Assembly (NCBI GenBank): GCA_015486655.1
Contig: WFRF01000240.1
Coordinates: 1-13,457, forward strand
Reading direction: 5' to 3'
Source: Caldifarciminota bacterium
GTDB lineage: Bacteria > Hydrothermota > 32-111 > QNBC01
DNA: 13,457 nt
A model generated the notes under the pieces. The model saw only the letters and a list, made by a program, of their open reading frames with translations, was not told the origin of the DNA and did not search any database. Positions 7,123 through 13,457 of this stretch are shown here, in pieces (within the stretch, counting starts at the first letter, position 1; every line of letters starts with the position of its first letter). The position numbers and the translations under genes were made by a program.

Positions 7123-8594
7123 AATTTGATTCTACCTATTTTTTTTACTTGTCCTATTATTTGAATGAAAAACTCCGTGAAGAAAAAATAATTAGTATTA
7201 CTCTATACAAAAATGAGTGTATCATTGATTTTATGAAAAACAAACTTTACATTTATTTCGGAGAAAATATAGGCGGAGTGATTGTTGATAGAGGTTTTAA
7301 TATCTGTTCGGAACGAAAAGGGAGAGTCACATCAATAGACAATTTCAGAATTTATAATGCTAAGCAACTTTATATGGATAGAATAGTTCAACTTGAATTG
7401 TACCATAAAGATAGAATTAAATCGGTCAAAAGATACTTAATACTTTCGTTCTTGGGAAAATTGAGTCTATTTGTTATTGATGATGAGAGAAAGATATTGT
7501 ATTCAAATGATTCAAGGTTTAAAGTGGGGAGTTTCTATGATATTAAGAAAAAATTGGATATATATACGAACTTGTTAAATGGTGATAAATATTGCGGCAC
7601 AGATATATTGGACCTTATAAATAATGTGAAAGAGGGGAAAAGAAATAATGGGAATATATGCATTGAGAATGAAGTTGAGTTCAAGAGGCTGATAAAAGAA
7701 AAAGAAAAAGAATTTTGTTCTGCAGTTTATAAATGTGAAAATTTCGAGATATTTCAGGCAAAACTGAAAAATACCGTTATTTCTCTCCAAAAGGAGAAAT
7801 GTAAAAGTGAATTAAGAAAACATATTCAAAAAATATTGAGAAAAAAGAAAAAAATAGTTTTAGATTTGAAAAAGCACATTGATGTTAACGAAAATGAATA
7901 TATTGAAATGGGTAATGCCATTATCTATAATAAATACATGGTTAAAAAAGGTACGGAGGAAGTAGAGCTTCCCGTATATAATAAGAGCGGAATTAAAAGT
8001 ATAAAGATTAAATTAAAGCCGAATCTTTCCCCTGAGGAAAACGCAAAGCGCTATTTTGAAAAAGCAGAGAAATTGAAGAAGAAACGTAGTAATGCAGTAA
8101 AGAGAAGGAAAATTCTACAAAAAGAGATTAAGGAGTTGGGAAAGTTACTTGAAGAAATTCCTGATAACTTAAATGATCTTTATACGGAGTGGAGTAAATT
8201 TATAAAGAAGAACAGAGAAAAGCATAAGAGAGGATTTAAATACTTCGTTTTAAAAAGTGGAGCTCGCATATATATCGGACGCAACAGTAAAGAAAATGAT
8301 GAATTAACACTCCACTTTGCTTCCCCGAACGATCTGTTTTTTCATGTTAGAGAGGCTCCCGGTAGTCATGTTATTTTGAGGTCTCTTGGGAAAAGTCATC
8401 ATACCGCCGATATAGAGGCTGCAGCGGCAGTAGCGGCTTATTTCAGTAAAATGCGGAACAGCAAGACCGTTCCCGTAAGTTATACAGAGATTAGATATGT
8501 AAGAAAACCGAGAAAAGCAAAAAGTGGAATGGTTTCATTGATGAAGGAAAGAGTTATTTTTGTTTCACCTTCACTTCCTTCAGATTTGTCTTGA
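7119..8594 (+). CDS. rqcH: NFACT family protein (RqcH/Rqc2-like ribosome quality control factor), compact form
   Basis: This 491-aa protein shows the NFACT layout: NFACT-N (about 1-145), a basic coiled-coil middle (about 185-345) with the family signature LSPEENAKRYFEKAEKLKKK (303-322), and NFACT-R (about 374-490) with DLFFHVREAPGSHVILR (405-421). In Bacillus RqcH, an Asp-Arg pair in NFACT-N is needed for alanine tailing on stalled 50S subunits; D87-R88 (YMDRIVQL) is the likely counterpart. The protein is shorter than the usual 550-580 residues. The N-lobe is condensed and the helix-hairpin-helix region is scarcely recognisable (about 146-185). Pro-Gly-Ser-His at 414-417 is intact, but the usual Trp before the first His is Phe. 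Translation starts in an ATGA overlap with no Shine-Dalgarno, implying reinitiation by ribosomes finishing the upstream gene. Its 3' end overlaps the convergent gene by 41 bases. RqcH is the likely name; an ancestral FbpA-like role cannot be excluded. Confidence 0.88.
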   Translation: MKFDSTYFFYLSYYLNEKLREEKIISITLYKNECIIDFMKNKLYIYFGENIGGVIVDRGFNICSERKGRVTSIDNFRIYNAKQLYMDRIVQLELYHKDRIKSVKRYLILSFLGKLSLFVIDDERKILYSNDSRFKVGSFYDIKKKLDIYTNLLNGDKYCGTDILDLINNVKEGKRNNGNICIENEVEFKRLIKEKEKEFCSAVYKCENFEIFQAKLKNTVISLQKEKCKSELRKHIQKILRKKKKIVLDLKKHIDVNENEYIEMGNAIIYNKYMVKKGTEEVELPVYNKSGIKSIKIKLKPNLSPEENAKRYFEKAEKLKKKRSNAVKRRKILQKEIKELGKLLEEIPDNLNDLYTEWSKFIKKNREKHKRGFKYFVLKSGARIYIGRNSKENDELTLHFASPNDLFFHVREAPGSHVILRSLGKSHHTADIEAAAAVAAYFSKMRNSKTVPVSYTEIRYVRKPRKAKSGMVSLMKERVIFVSPSLPSDLS

Positions 8595-8982
8595 TATGTG
8601 AAGAAATTATATTCCTGATTTTATCTCTGTCTCCGTTACCAAATCTCAGGTATACCCCTCTGAAATTTTCGAGGCGGGAATGCTTAACAAAAGGACTAAG
8701 GAAAATACCGTTTTTATCCTCATAGTAGCTTCTGTAATATTTCCACTCTTTTTTAAGGTGGGAGAGAAAAGAACGGATTTCGATTGATTCCTCCGTAAGG
8801 GTATAGTTTGTTTTCATAAAGTATGAGCTCAAAGAGGAGAGAATAAATACAAACGATATTAAAAACCACCAAAACCCCCAAAGGAAATAAATCCCCACAA
8901 ATAAGCCTATTAAAAATATTGTTAAAATTATTGTTCTTATCTGATTCTCAACAATCGGATGACTTTCCCATTTATACTCCAC
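8554..8982 (-). CDS. Small membrane protein with two TM segments and a PH-like C-terminal region
   Basis: From a GTG start the protein has 142 residues. A short charged N-terminus is followed by two hydrophobic segments (about 17-36 and 37-55, rich in Ile/Phe/Trp). A soluble tail follows with the pattern YTLTEESIEIRSFLSHLKKEW...NGIFLSPF. That pattern, with its alternating strands and final helix (DKIRNIISSHI), resembles bacterial PH-like YdbS/YdbT-type domains; this is inference. A longer frame opens at a TTG (8997), but a GGAGGT at 8988-8993 sits five bases before the GTG at 8982 and falls inside that longer version, so GTG is preferred. It overlaps the HIT gene by 11 bases and is the last gene of the run. 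Function is unknown. Confidence 0.75.
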   Translation of the reverse strand: MEYKWESHPIVENQIRTIILTIFLIGLFVGIYFLWGFWWFLISFVFILSSLSSYFMKTNYTLTEESIEIRSFLSHLKKEWKYYRSYYEDKNGIFLSPFVKHSRLENFRGVYLRFGNGDRDKIRNIISSHIKTNLKEVKVKQK

Positions 8983-9475
8983 CTTTGACCTCCTCAAACC
9001 CTTCTTTAATTATTTCATATGCTTCTTGCAATCCTTGGCTGATCACTTTCGTATCGGAAATTACCGGCATATAATTGGTGTCCCCGTTCCACCTCGGCAC
9101 TACATGTATATGTAAATGTTCCGGTACTCCGGCTCCGGCAATTCTACCGAGGTTAATACCTATGTTAAAGCCTTCGGCATTCATCTTTTCTCTTAATACA
9201 TTTGTAGATAGCTCAATTACATTCATTAATTCCAATTTTGTCTCTTTATCAAGATTCCCTATAGCGCCTGTATGCATAATCGGGACAATCATTAAATGTC
9301 CGTTATTGTAGGGGAATTTGTTAAGAACCACAAAGGTATGGTTAAAAGATGCAACTACGAGGCTTTCGCTTTGATCTCTGTTCTTGTACGCCTCGCAAAG
9401 AAAACAGGAATTATTTCTCTTGTCTATTGTTTCTTTAATGTATTTCATTCTCCACGGAGCCCAAAGCCGATTCAT
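8972..9475 (-). CDS. HIT family nucleotide hydrolase/transferase (Ap4A phosphorylase-like)
   Basis: This 167-aa protein carries the histidine triad H120-L-H122-I-H124-V-V, whose middle His is the catalytic nucleophile in the family. The NNGHLMIVP strand (57-65) helps build the nucleotide pocket. CFLC (C24, C27) near the N-terminus is the Zn-site pair typical of the bacterial group that opens with LWAPWRMKYI, as here. Members cleave or phosphorolyse dinucleoside polyphosphates or other nucleotides with an alpha-phosphate link; the exact substrate cannot be read from sequence. It is cytoplasmic, with no signal peptide. AGGAG six bases before the ATG supports the start. The gene begins only three bases after the methyltransferase stop. 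Confidence 0.92.
   Translation of the reverse strand: MNRLWAPWRMKYIKETIDKRNNSCFLCEAYKNRDQSESLVVASFNHTFVVLNKFPYNNGHLMIVPIMHTGAIGNLDKETKLELMNVIELSTNVLREKMNAEGFNIGINLGRIAGAGVPEHLHIHVVPRWNGDTNYMPVISDTKVISQGLQEAYEIIKEGFEEVKGGV
8988..8993 (-). promoter_or_regulatory. Ribosome binding site fixing the GTG start of the small membrane protein
   Basis: GGAGGT on the - strand, within the last codons of the HIT gene, is spaced five bases from GTG 8982-8980. The alternative TTG at 8997 overlaps this site and has no upstream Shine-Dalgarno of its own. Confidence 0.7.
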
Positions 9476-9478
9476 ATG

Positions 9479-10216
9479 CTACTCCTTTTTTTGGGATACA
9501 AAATCAACTCTGAACGAATTGTTTTTATATTTGTATAAAGTTAAATGGTCAAGTATCGTTATTTTTCCGAAACCGGCGTTTTTCAGCATAGATTTCAGAG
9601 ATTTTAGCGAATATATTCTTTCATCGAGGACATAATCGTTTCGTAAATAATTGGAATTTTCTATTCTTTCAAAAATGGTTAAAAATAACTTAGCAATTTT
9701 GTTGCCCCGGTCGTATTCCAATGTCCATATTGAGAATATTCCGGAATTATCTTTTGTATAAGTGAACTCATCACCAATATTTTTAAAAGCATATTCGGTA
9801 TTTACATCAAATATGAAAATACCTCCCGGGGACATAATGGAATACAGGTGATTGAAGGTATCGATAAGATCATTCTCGTCAAGTATTGCGTTTATACTGT
9901 CAAAAGTGGAGATTACAACATCAAAAGGTTTATCGGGCTTAAGCTCCTCTATTTTCCCCGAATAATAATTAATCCTATCATTTTTTTGTTTTGCGATTTC
10001 AATCATTTCTTCCGATTTATCGAACCCGCATATATTATATCCGAAATCGTAAAGAATATTGGCAATTGTTCCCGTTCCACAAGCGAAATCGAGTATATTG
10101 GGGTTTTTAACCGAACTATACTTGTCGATTATTTTATCAATGTAGTCAGCCCAGGCAATGTAATCGACATCAAAATTGAGATAATCGTAATACTTGGCAA
10201 TGTCATTGTAAGGCAT
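9479..10216 (-). CDS. Class I SAM-dependent methyltransferase
   Basis: From the ATG at 10216 the protein has 245 residues and begins MPYNDIAKYYDYL, a common opening for small-molecule-type methyltransferases. Motif I is LDFACGTGT (about 42-50), the acidic residue binding the SAM ribose is D66 (GFDKSEEM), and motif IV is DVVISTFDSINAI (99-111). These mark a Rossmann-fold methyltransferase of the Methyltransf_25 kind; the substrate is not predictable. The frame extends ten codons further up to an ATG at 10246, but that version lacks a ribosome binding site and adds residues before the conserved opening. With the chosen start it overlaps the coaD stop by 14 bases, and a weak GAGAAA lies upstream. 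Cotranscription with coaD and the HIT gene is likely. Confidence 0.85.
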   Translation of the reverse strand: MPYNDIAKYYDYLNFDVDYIAWADYIDKIIDKYSSVKNPNILDFACGTGTIANILYDFGYNICGFDKSEEMIEIAKQKNDRINYYSGKIEELKPDKPFDVVISTFDSINAILDENDLIDTFNHLYSIMSPGGIFIFDVNTEYAFKNIGDEFTYTKDNSGIFSIWTLEYDRGNKIAKLFLTIFERIENSNYLRNDYVLDERIYSLKSLKSMLKNAGFGKITILDHLTLYKYKNNSFRVDFVSQKKE

Positions 10217-10688
10217 TATATTTTTCTCGCAACTTTTTCTCAACATAGGGGCTTACAAATGTTGAAACATCCCCGTTATGTATTATAAGGTCTTTAATAA
10301 GGCTGGAGCTGACGAAAGAATATTTTAAGGCAGGCATAAAAAAGATACTCTCGATATCGGAATTAATCTTTCTGTTTATGTGAGCAAGCTGAAGTTCATG
10401 CTCATAATCACTAATAGCACGTAGTCCTCTGATTAAAGCTATAGCCCCAACATTCTTTGCATAATCAACTGTTAAACCTGTAGTATAGTCCACTGTGATG
10501 CGATCATCTATTTCAATGGAATGTTTAATCATATCAATTCGTTCTTCAAGGGAAAATAGTGTGTTTTTCTCGATATTATGAGCTATAACCATATAGACTT
10601 TGTCAAAGAGTTTTAAACTTCTCTTAAGAACATCGATATGACCGTATGTAATCGGATCAAATGTACCGGGGTAAACTGCGATTTTCAC
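10203..10688 (-). CDS. coaD: Phosphopantetheine adenylyltransferase
   Basis: This enzyme transfers AMP from ATP to 4'-phosphopantetheine, giving dephospho-CoA in the fourth step of coenzyme A synthesis. The 161-aa length is typical. Diagnostic motifs are GTFDPITYGH (8-17, with the T-x-G-H nucleotidyltransferase signature), RGLRAISDYEHE (87-98, substrate and ATP contacts) and SSSLIKDL (127-134). The start is GTG, supported by AAGGAG at 10694-10699 five bases upstream, and it overlaps the rsmD stop in a GTGA junction. The rsmD-coaD pairing is widespread in bacteria, which supports both assignments. Confidence 0.97.
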   Translation of the reverse strand: MKIAVYPGTFDPITYGHIDVLKRSLKLFDKVYMVIAHNIEKNTLFSLEERIDMIKHSIEIDDRITVDYTTGLTVDYAKNVGAIALIRGLRAISDYEHELQLAHINRKINSDIESIFFMPALKYSFVSSSLIKDLIIHNGDVSTFVSPYVEKKLREKYNALQ

Positions 10689-11245
10689 AACAACTCCTTT
10701 TTAAGAAATCTAACTATTTTTTTATTGTACTTAATTTCTTTGTAACACTCATATTCCTCGAAATCATATTTTTCATTTTCAAGAGATTCTACAATAAGAA
10801 CGCCGTTGGGGGACAGAATGTCACATCTTTTTATAAGCTGCAACCCTTTATTAATGTAACCTCTCTTGTACGGGGGGTCCATAAATATAAAATCGTACTT
10901 CCTGATTTGTTTGGAACAAACGGATTTTGATGTAACTTTGTATTTGATTAACCTGTAATCATCAGTCTTATCCGCGGAAACCAGATTTTTTCTTATAAGC
11001 GATATGGATTCATACGATTCGTCAATAAAATCAACGAACACAGCACCTCTTGAAAGGGCTTCAATACCAATGGAACCGGTCCCTGCATACATATCAAGAA
11101 ATGAGGCGCCTTCGATTTCGAATTGTATGGTATTAAAGACGGCTTCCCTGATAAAATTTTGCGTCGGCCTTATATCGGACGATTCGGGTAAAGATATCTC
11201 TTTTCCCTTATATTTTCCCGTTATAATTTTAATATTACTCTTCAA
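10685..11245 (-). CDS. rsmD: 16S rRNA (guanine(966)-N(2))-methyltransferase
   Basis: RsmD methylates N2 of G966 in helix 31 of 16S rRNA during 30S assembly, using SAM. The 186-aa protein has all family marks: IITGKYKGKEI at the N-terminus, RPTQNFIREAVFN (26-38), motif I LDMYAGTGSIGIEALSRGA (50-68), and DPPY (123-126), the catalytic motif of N-methyltransferases. The start is a TTG. It is accepted because GGGAGGAGGA (11254-11263 on the - strand) lies eight bases upstream and the conserved N-terminal strand follows directly. It overlaps the stop of the DUF3160 gene by 11 bases and the start of coaD by four, consistent with translational coupling. Confidence 0.95.
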   Translation of the reverse strand: MKSNIKIITGKYKGKEISLPESSDIRPTQNFIREAVFNTIQFEIEGASFLDMYAGTGSIGIEALSRGAVFVDFIDESYESISLIRKNLVSADKTDDYRLIKYKVTSKSVCSKQIRKYDFIFMDPPYKRGYINKGLQLIKRCDILSPNGVLIVESLENEKYDFEEYECYKEIKYNKKIVRFLKKELL

Positions 11246-13223
11246 TTAAAAGTTCCTCCTCCCAAAAAGGAATCGGCATACTGTTTTTCATTGCGCGCCA
11301 TTTTTCATCGGTTAATCTGTTTTTCATGGGATATTTAAACTCAAAGTATGAATTCACGCCGCCGTAAAACACCTCTTTCTTATCACCGAGATTTGCTACT
11401 GCCGTTATCTTAAAAGGGGAGCCTATTGCTTCTTCCAAAACCATTTTGCTGTTTATATCCGTATGGACATCGGCTACTATGCTCATATCTTTGTTATTTT
11501 TTACACCGATTTGCCAGGGGCTGCCGATATTATGCCACATGCGCCAGGAATAATACAATTTGTTCATATCTTTTTCACTTATAGTATTCCCTTGCATTTC
11601 ATTGTTGGTTATTTTAATATAAAGCAAAAGCAGTGTCTTGCAATCCGCAAGCTTGTATTTCCAATGCTTATTGATATTTTCGTCATTTTTGAGGAGCACA
11701 GATAATTTATCACAAAACTCATACATTTCCTTATAAACATTGCCGTAAGGTGAAAGATATGCTAAGTGTTTTTCCTTTTCAGGACGAGGCCTGACCGATG
11801 TTAATTTTGCAGTGTAACTCTGTTTTGCATATAGAATTGTGTCGTGTCTCAACATCGTCCAAAAAGAAAGCACGGAAGCGAGAATTTTTTTTGCCCAGAG
11901 TTTCGATTTCATGTAAAAAGGGTCGTGTCTGTAATGTTTTCTATTTACGGATAATTGCATAAAGCGTAAAAAATAGGTGTAAGCATTTGTCGGTTGTATA
12001 TTGTTGAATTCTTTTTTCAGTTTAGAGGTGTTTTCTTTATAACCTGCGTAATCACTGTTATGAGTGGAGTTGAGTATCTCTCCAGCTGCATTGCTCCCGA
12101 GAATATATGCAAAGTCCAATCCCATTGGGAAAGCTCTTATTGCGCCTGTACCCATGGTAAAAGGAGATACTTTGCCGGGTCCGAAATAGCGGTTTACTTT
12201 GTTATATACGAGTTGTTGAAATATATATGAGTCCGGAATATATTTTTGCCCGAGTAGTTTAAAACATAAGACATTTTTATTGTTTTTCTCCTTGTCTGTT
12301 TTTTCAGTAGAAACTATTTTAGGCATGGGAGCATTATTCAACATGAAATTTATAAAAGTGATTATGTTTTTATCGCTTAGATTGCTGGGAACAGGTGATT
12401 TATCATAAATATTTATGGAAATATCATCGGAACTTCCCACATAGAAATCTGTGATTTTGTTTATGTATTTCCAGATGTTTAAGAGACGGGGATTGTCTTT
12501 TATTTCATTATAAATCAGTAGGCTCGTTCGTATCATATTGATTCTGGAGGAATCAATATCGGTTGCATTGACAAAGGATTGCTCGGGTAAAAAGTAAAAC
12601 CCCATTCTGCCGTACCACATAAATGCTTTAAAATAACGTTTGAGTGAGTCATTGGATGTGTAATGACCCCTGGGTACATATTGGCTGTAGTCTTCTCTAT
12701 ATGAAAAGATGGGGGAGATGGAGATACCTTTGTGTGCTTCTATTAACATTTGTTCGGCATCGATAAATTTTGACAAACCTACCGGTGACGAGAAATCATC
12801 ATCGAGATATGAAAGAGGAACGGCAAAATAAAGTGTTGCCAGGAGGTATGAATCTTTGTATTTGTCCGAACCTGTATTAGTGTATTTATCATAGTTAAGC
12901 TTATATAATGATTTACTCAGAATTGTAAGGCTGTCGTACAGAGCATTTTCCTCGAATTCCTTAAGGGTGTTGTCAAATAAAAGATGCATGGAATAGAAGG
13001 GGAGATCAAGAGTGTAAAGTAGAGGGGAATTGTCTTTGGATAAAGTTTTGTAAAGCGAATATATATTATCATAATTTGTCTTTTCCAGAAAAAAACCGTT
13101 ATCTTTCAGTGTTTTAAATTCACTGTCGGAAAAGTTACCGTTTATATCAAGTTTTTTGTATGCAGATGTGCACGAGGAAAAAAAGATTATGAGAACAAAG
13201 AGAAAGCAGGTATATTTTTTCAT
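11235..13223 (-). CDS. DUF3160 family lipoprotein
   Basis: This 662-aa protein opens with a lipoprotein-type signal (MKKYTCFLFVLIIFFSSC), so Cys18 is the probable lipidated residue. Phe at the -3 position is atypical but the overall pattern fits. The DUF3160 signature is visible throughout: LYTLDLPFYSMHLLFDNTL near the N-terminus, GTGAIRAFPMGLDFAYILG in the middle, RHDTILYAKQSYTA, then VADVHTDINSKMVLEEAIG and RLTDEKWR toward the C-terminus. The family is found in several bacterial phyla and has no established biochemical function. Anchorage is probably in the inner leaflet of the outer membrane or the periplasmic face of the inner membrane. A weak GTGAG precedes the ATG, and the upstream small gene ends seven bases before it. 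Its position ahead of rsmD-coaD is unexpected and may be lineage-specific. Confidence 0.88.
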   Translation of the reverse strand: MKKYTCFLFVLIIFFSSCTSAYKKLDINGNFSDSEFKTLKDNGFFLEKTNYDNIYSLYKTLSKDNSPLLYTLDLPFYSMHLLFDNTLKEFEENALYDSLTILSKSLYKLNYDKYTNTGSDKYKDSYLLATLYFAVPLSYLDDDFSSPVGLSKFIDAEQMLIEAHKGISISPIFSYREDYSQYVPRGHYTSNDSLKRYFKAFMWYGRMGFYFLPEQSFVNATDIDSSRINMIRTSLLIYNEIKDNPRLLNIWKYINKITDFYVGSSDDISINIYDKSPVPSNLSDKNIITFINFMLNNAPMPKIVSTEKTDKEKNNKNVLCFKLLGQKYIPDSYIFQQLVYNKVNRYFGPGKVSPFTMGTGAIRAFPMGLDFAYILGSNAAGEILNSTHNSDYAGYKENTSKLKKEFNNIQPTNAYTYFLRFMQLSVNRKHYRHDPFYMKSKLWAKKILASVLSFWTMLRHDTILYAKQSYTAKLTSVRPRPEKEKHLAYLSPYGNVYKEMYEFCDKLSVLLKNDENINKHWKYKLADCKTLLLLYIKITNNEMQGNTISEKDMNKLYYSWRMWHNIGSPWQIGVKNNKDMSIVADVHTDINSKMVLEEAIGSPFKITAVANLGDKKEVFYGGVNSYFEFKYPMKNRLTDEKWRAMKNSMPIPFWEEELLIEE

Positions 13224-13230
13224 TTTAATC

Positions 13231-13401
13231 TCACTTTTTAAGATTTTTTAAACTATTGATTCGCTCTTCTCCCAATTTCTTTATTGCTTTTAATACTTCC
13301 TCCTTTGTTACCAGCTTCTTATCAACAAGTACATTTATCAGAGCTTCAATGCTTAGAGCATTGGCATATGCCATCTCTTCGGGTGAGGGTTTTTTATTCA
13401 T
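13231..13401 (-). CDS. Small conserved-looking acidic/basic helical protein (56 aa)
   Basis: From the ATG at 13401 the product is 56 residues, MNKKPSPEEMAYANALSIEA onward, ending KLGEERINSLKNLKK. It is charged, without TM segment or signal peptide, and is predicted mainly helical. A pattern LINVLVDKKLVTKEEVLKAI (residues 22-41) resembles short helix-turn motifs in small bacterial proteins of unknown role; I recognise no named family. ATGs at 13419 and 13413 extend the frame but lack a ribosome binding site. GGAGG (13407-13411) is five bases before 13401, deciding the start. It is the first visible gene of the - strand run and is probably cotranscribed with the DUF3160 gene. It is real by placement and ribosome binding site rather than by homology. 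Confidence 0.7.
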   Translation of the reverse strand: MNKKPSPEEMAYANALSIEALINVLVDKKLVTKEEVLKAIKKLGEERINSLKNLKK

Positions 13402-13406
13402 TGTTT

Positions 13407-13411
13407 CCTCC
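13407..13411 (-). promoter_or_regulatory. Ribosome binding site of the 56-aa protein
   Basis: GGAGG on the - strand, five bases before the ATG at 13401. It falls inside the longer in-frame versions beginning at 13419 or 13413, arguing against them. Confidence 0.75.
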
Positions 13412-13457
13412 ATCGTCATTTACAATATTTTCGCAATGTTTGCTCGATAATACTTTA

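Noticed and set aside
10217..10246. Ten-codon N-terminal extension of the methyltransferase from ATG 10246
   Set aside because: It has no Shine-Dalgarno, lies within the end of coaD, and precedes the typical family opening at MPYNDIAKYYDYL.
9848..10288. 146-aa open frame on the + strand
   Set aside because: It is antisense to the methyltransferase and coaD, both with clear catalytic motifs, and its translation has no family features.

Overview
The window is AT-rich bacterial DNA with tightly packed genes. The protein at the left edge ends in a type IX secretion (T9SS) C-terminal sorting domain. This secretion system is known from Bacteroidetes and related FCB-group or candidate-phylum bacteria. 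Low GC, heavy use of ATA and AGA codons, a DUF3160 lipoprotein and a cyclase-ATPase-TPR signalling protein fit an uncultivated FCB-like lineage, but the phylum cannot be fixed from the sequence alone.

Layout. (1) 1-1865, + strand: the 3' part of a large secreted multidomain protein. (2) 1881-1910: a hairpin terminator with a run of T on both strands, shared with the next gene. (3) 1926-2867, - strand: a radical SAM protein with a C-terminal winged helix. (4) 2868-3445: a 578-base gene-free stretch built from inverted repeats, including a MITE-like element at about 2962-3169. (5) 3446-8594, + strand: three overlapping genes encoding a class III adenylyl cyclase fused to an ATPase and TPR repeats, a stand-alone cyclic-nucleotide-binding domain, and a compact NFACT (RqcH/Rqc2-like) protein. 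(6) 13401 down to 8554, - strand: a seven-gene operon-like run encoding a 56-aa small protein, a DUF3160 lipoprotein, RsmD, CoaD, a SAM methyltransferase, a HIT protein and a small two-TM membrane protein. Adjacent genes overlap or are at most 7 bases apart. The two runs converge and their last genes overlap by 41 bases.

How the genes may work together. The + strand run joins a predicted cAMP producer, a predicted cAMP receptor with no output domain, and a ribosome-quality-control family protein through 1- and 4-base overlaps. This suggests, but does not prove, a link between cyclic-nucleotide signalling and rescue of stalled ribosomes; it is the best candidate in the window for an undescribed system. 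The - strand run is mostly housekeeping (16S rRNA methylation, coenzyme A synthesis, nucleotide hydrolysis) joined to a cell-envelope lipoprotein. Several of its starts are non-ATG or lie internal to the longest reading frame, and were placed here by Shine-Dalgarno position.
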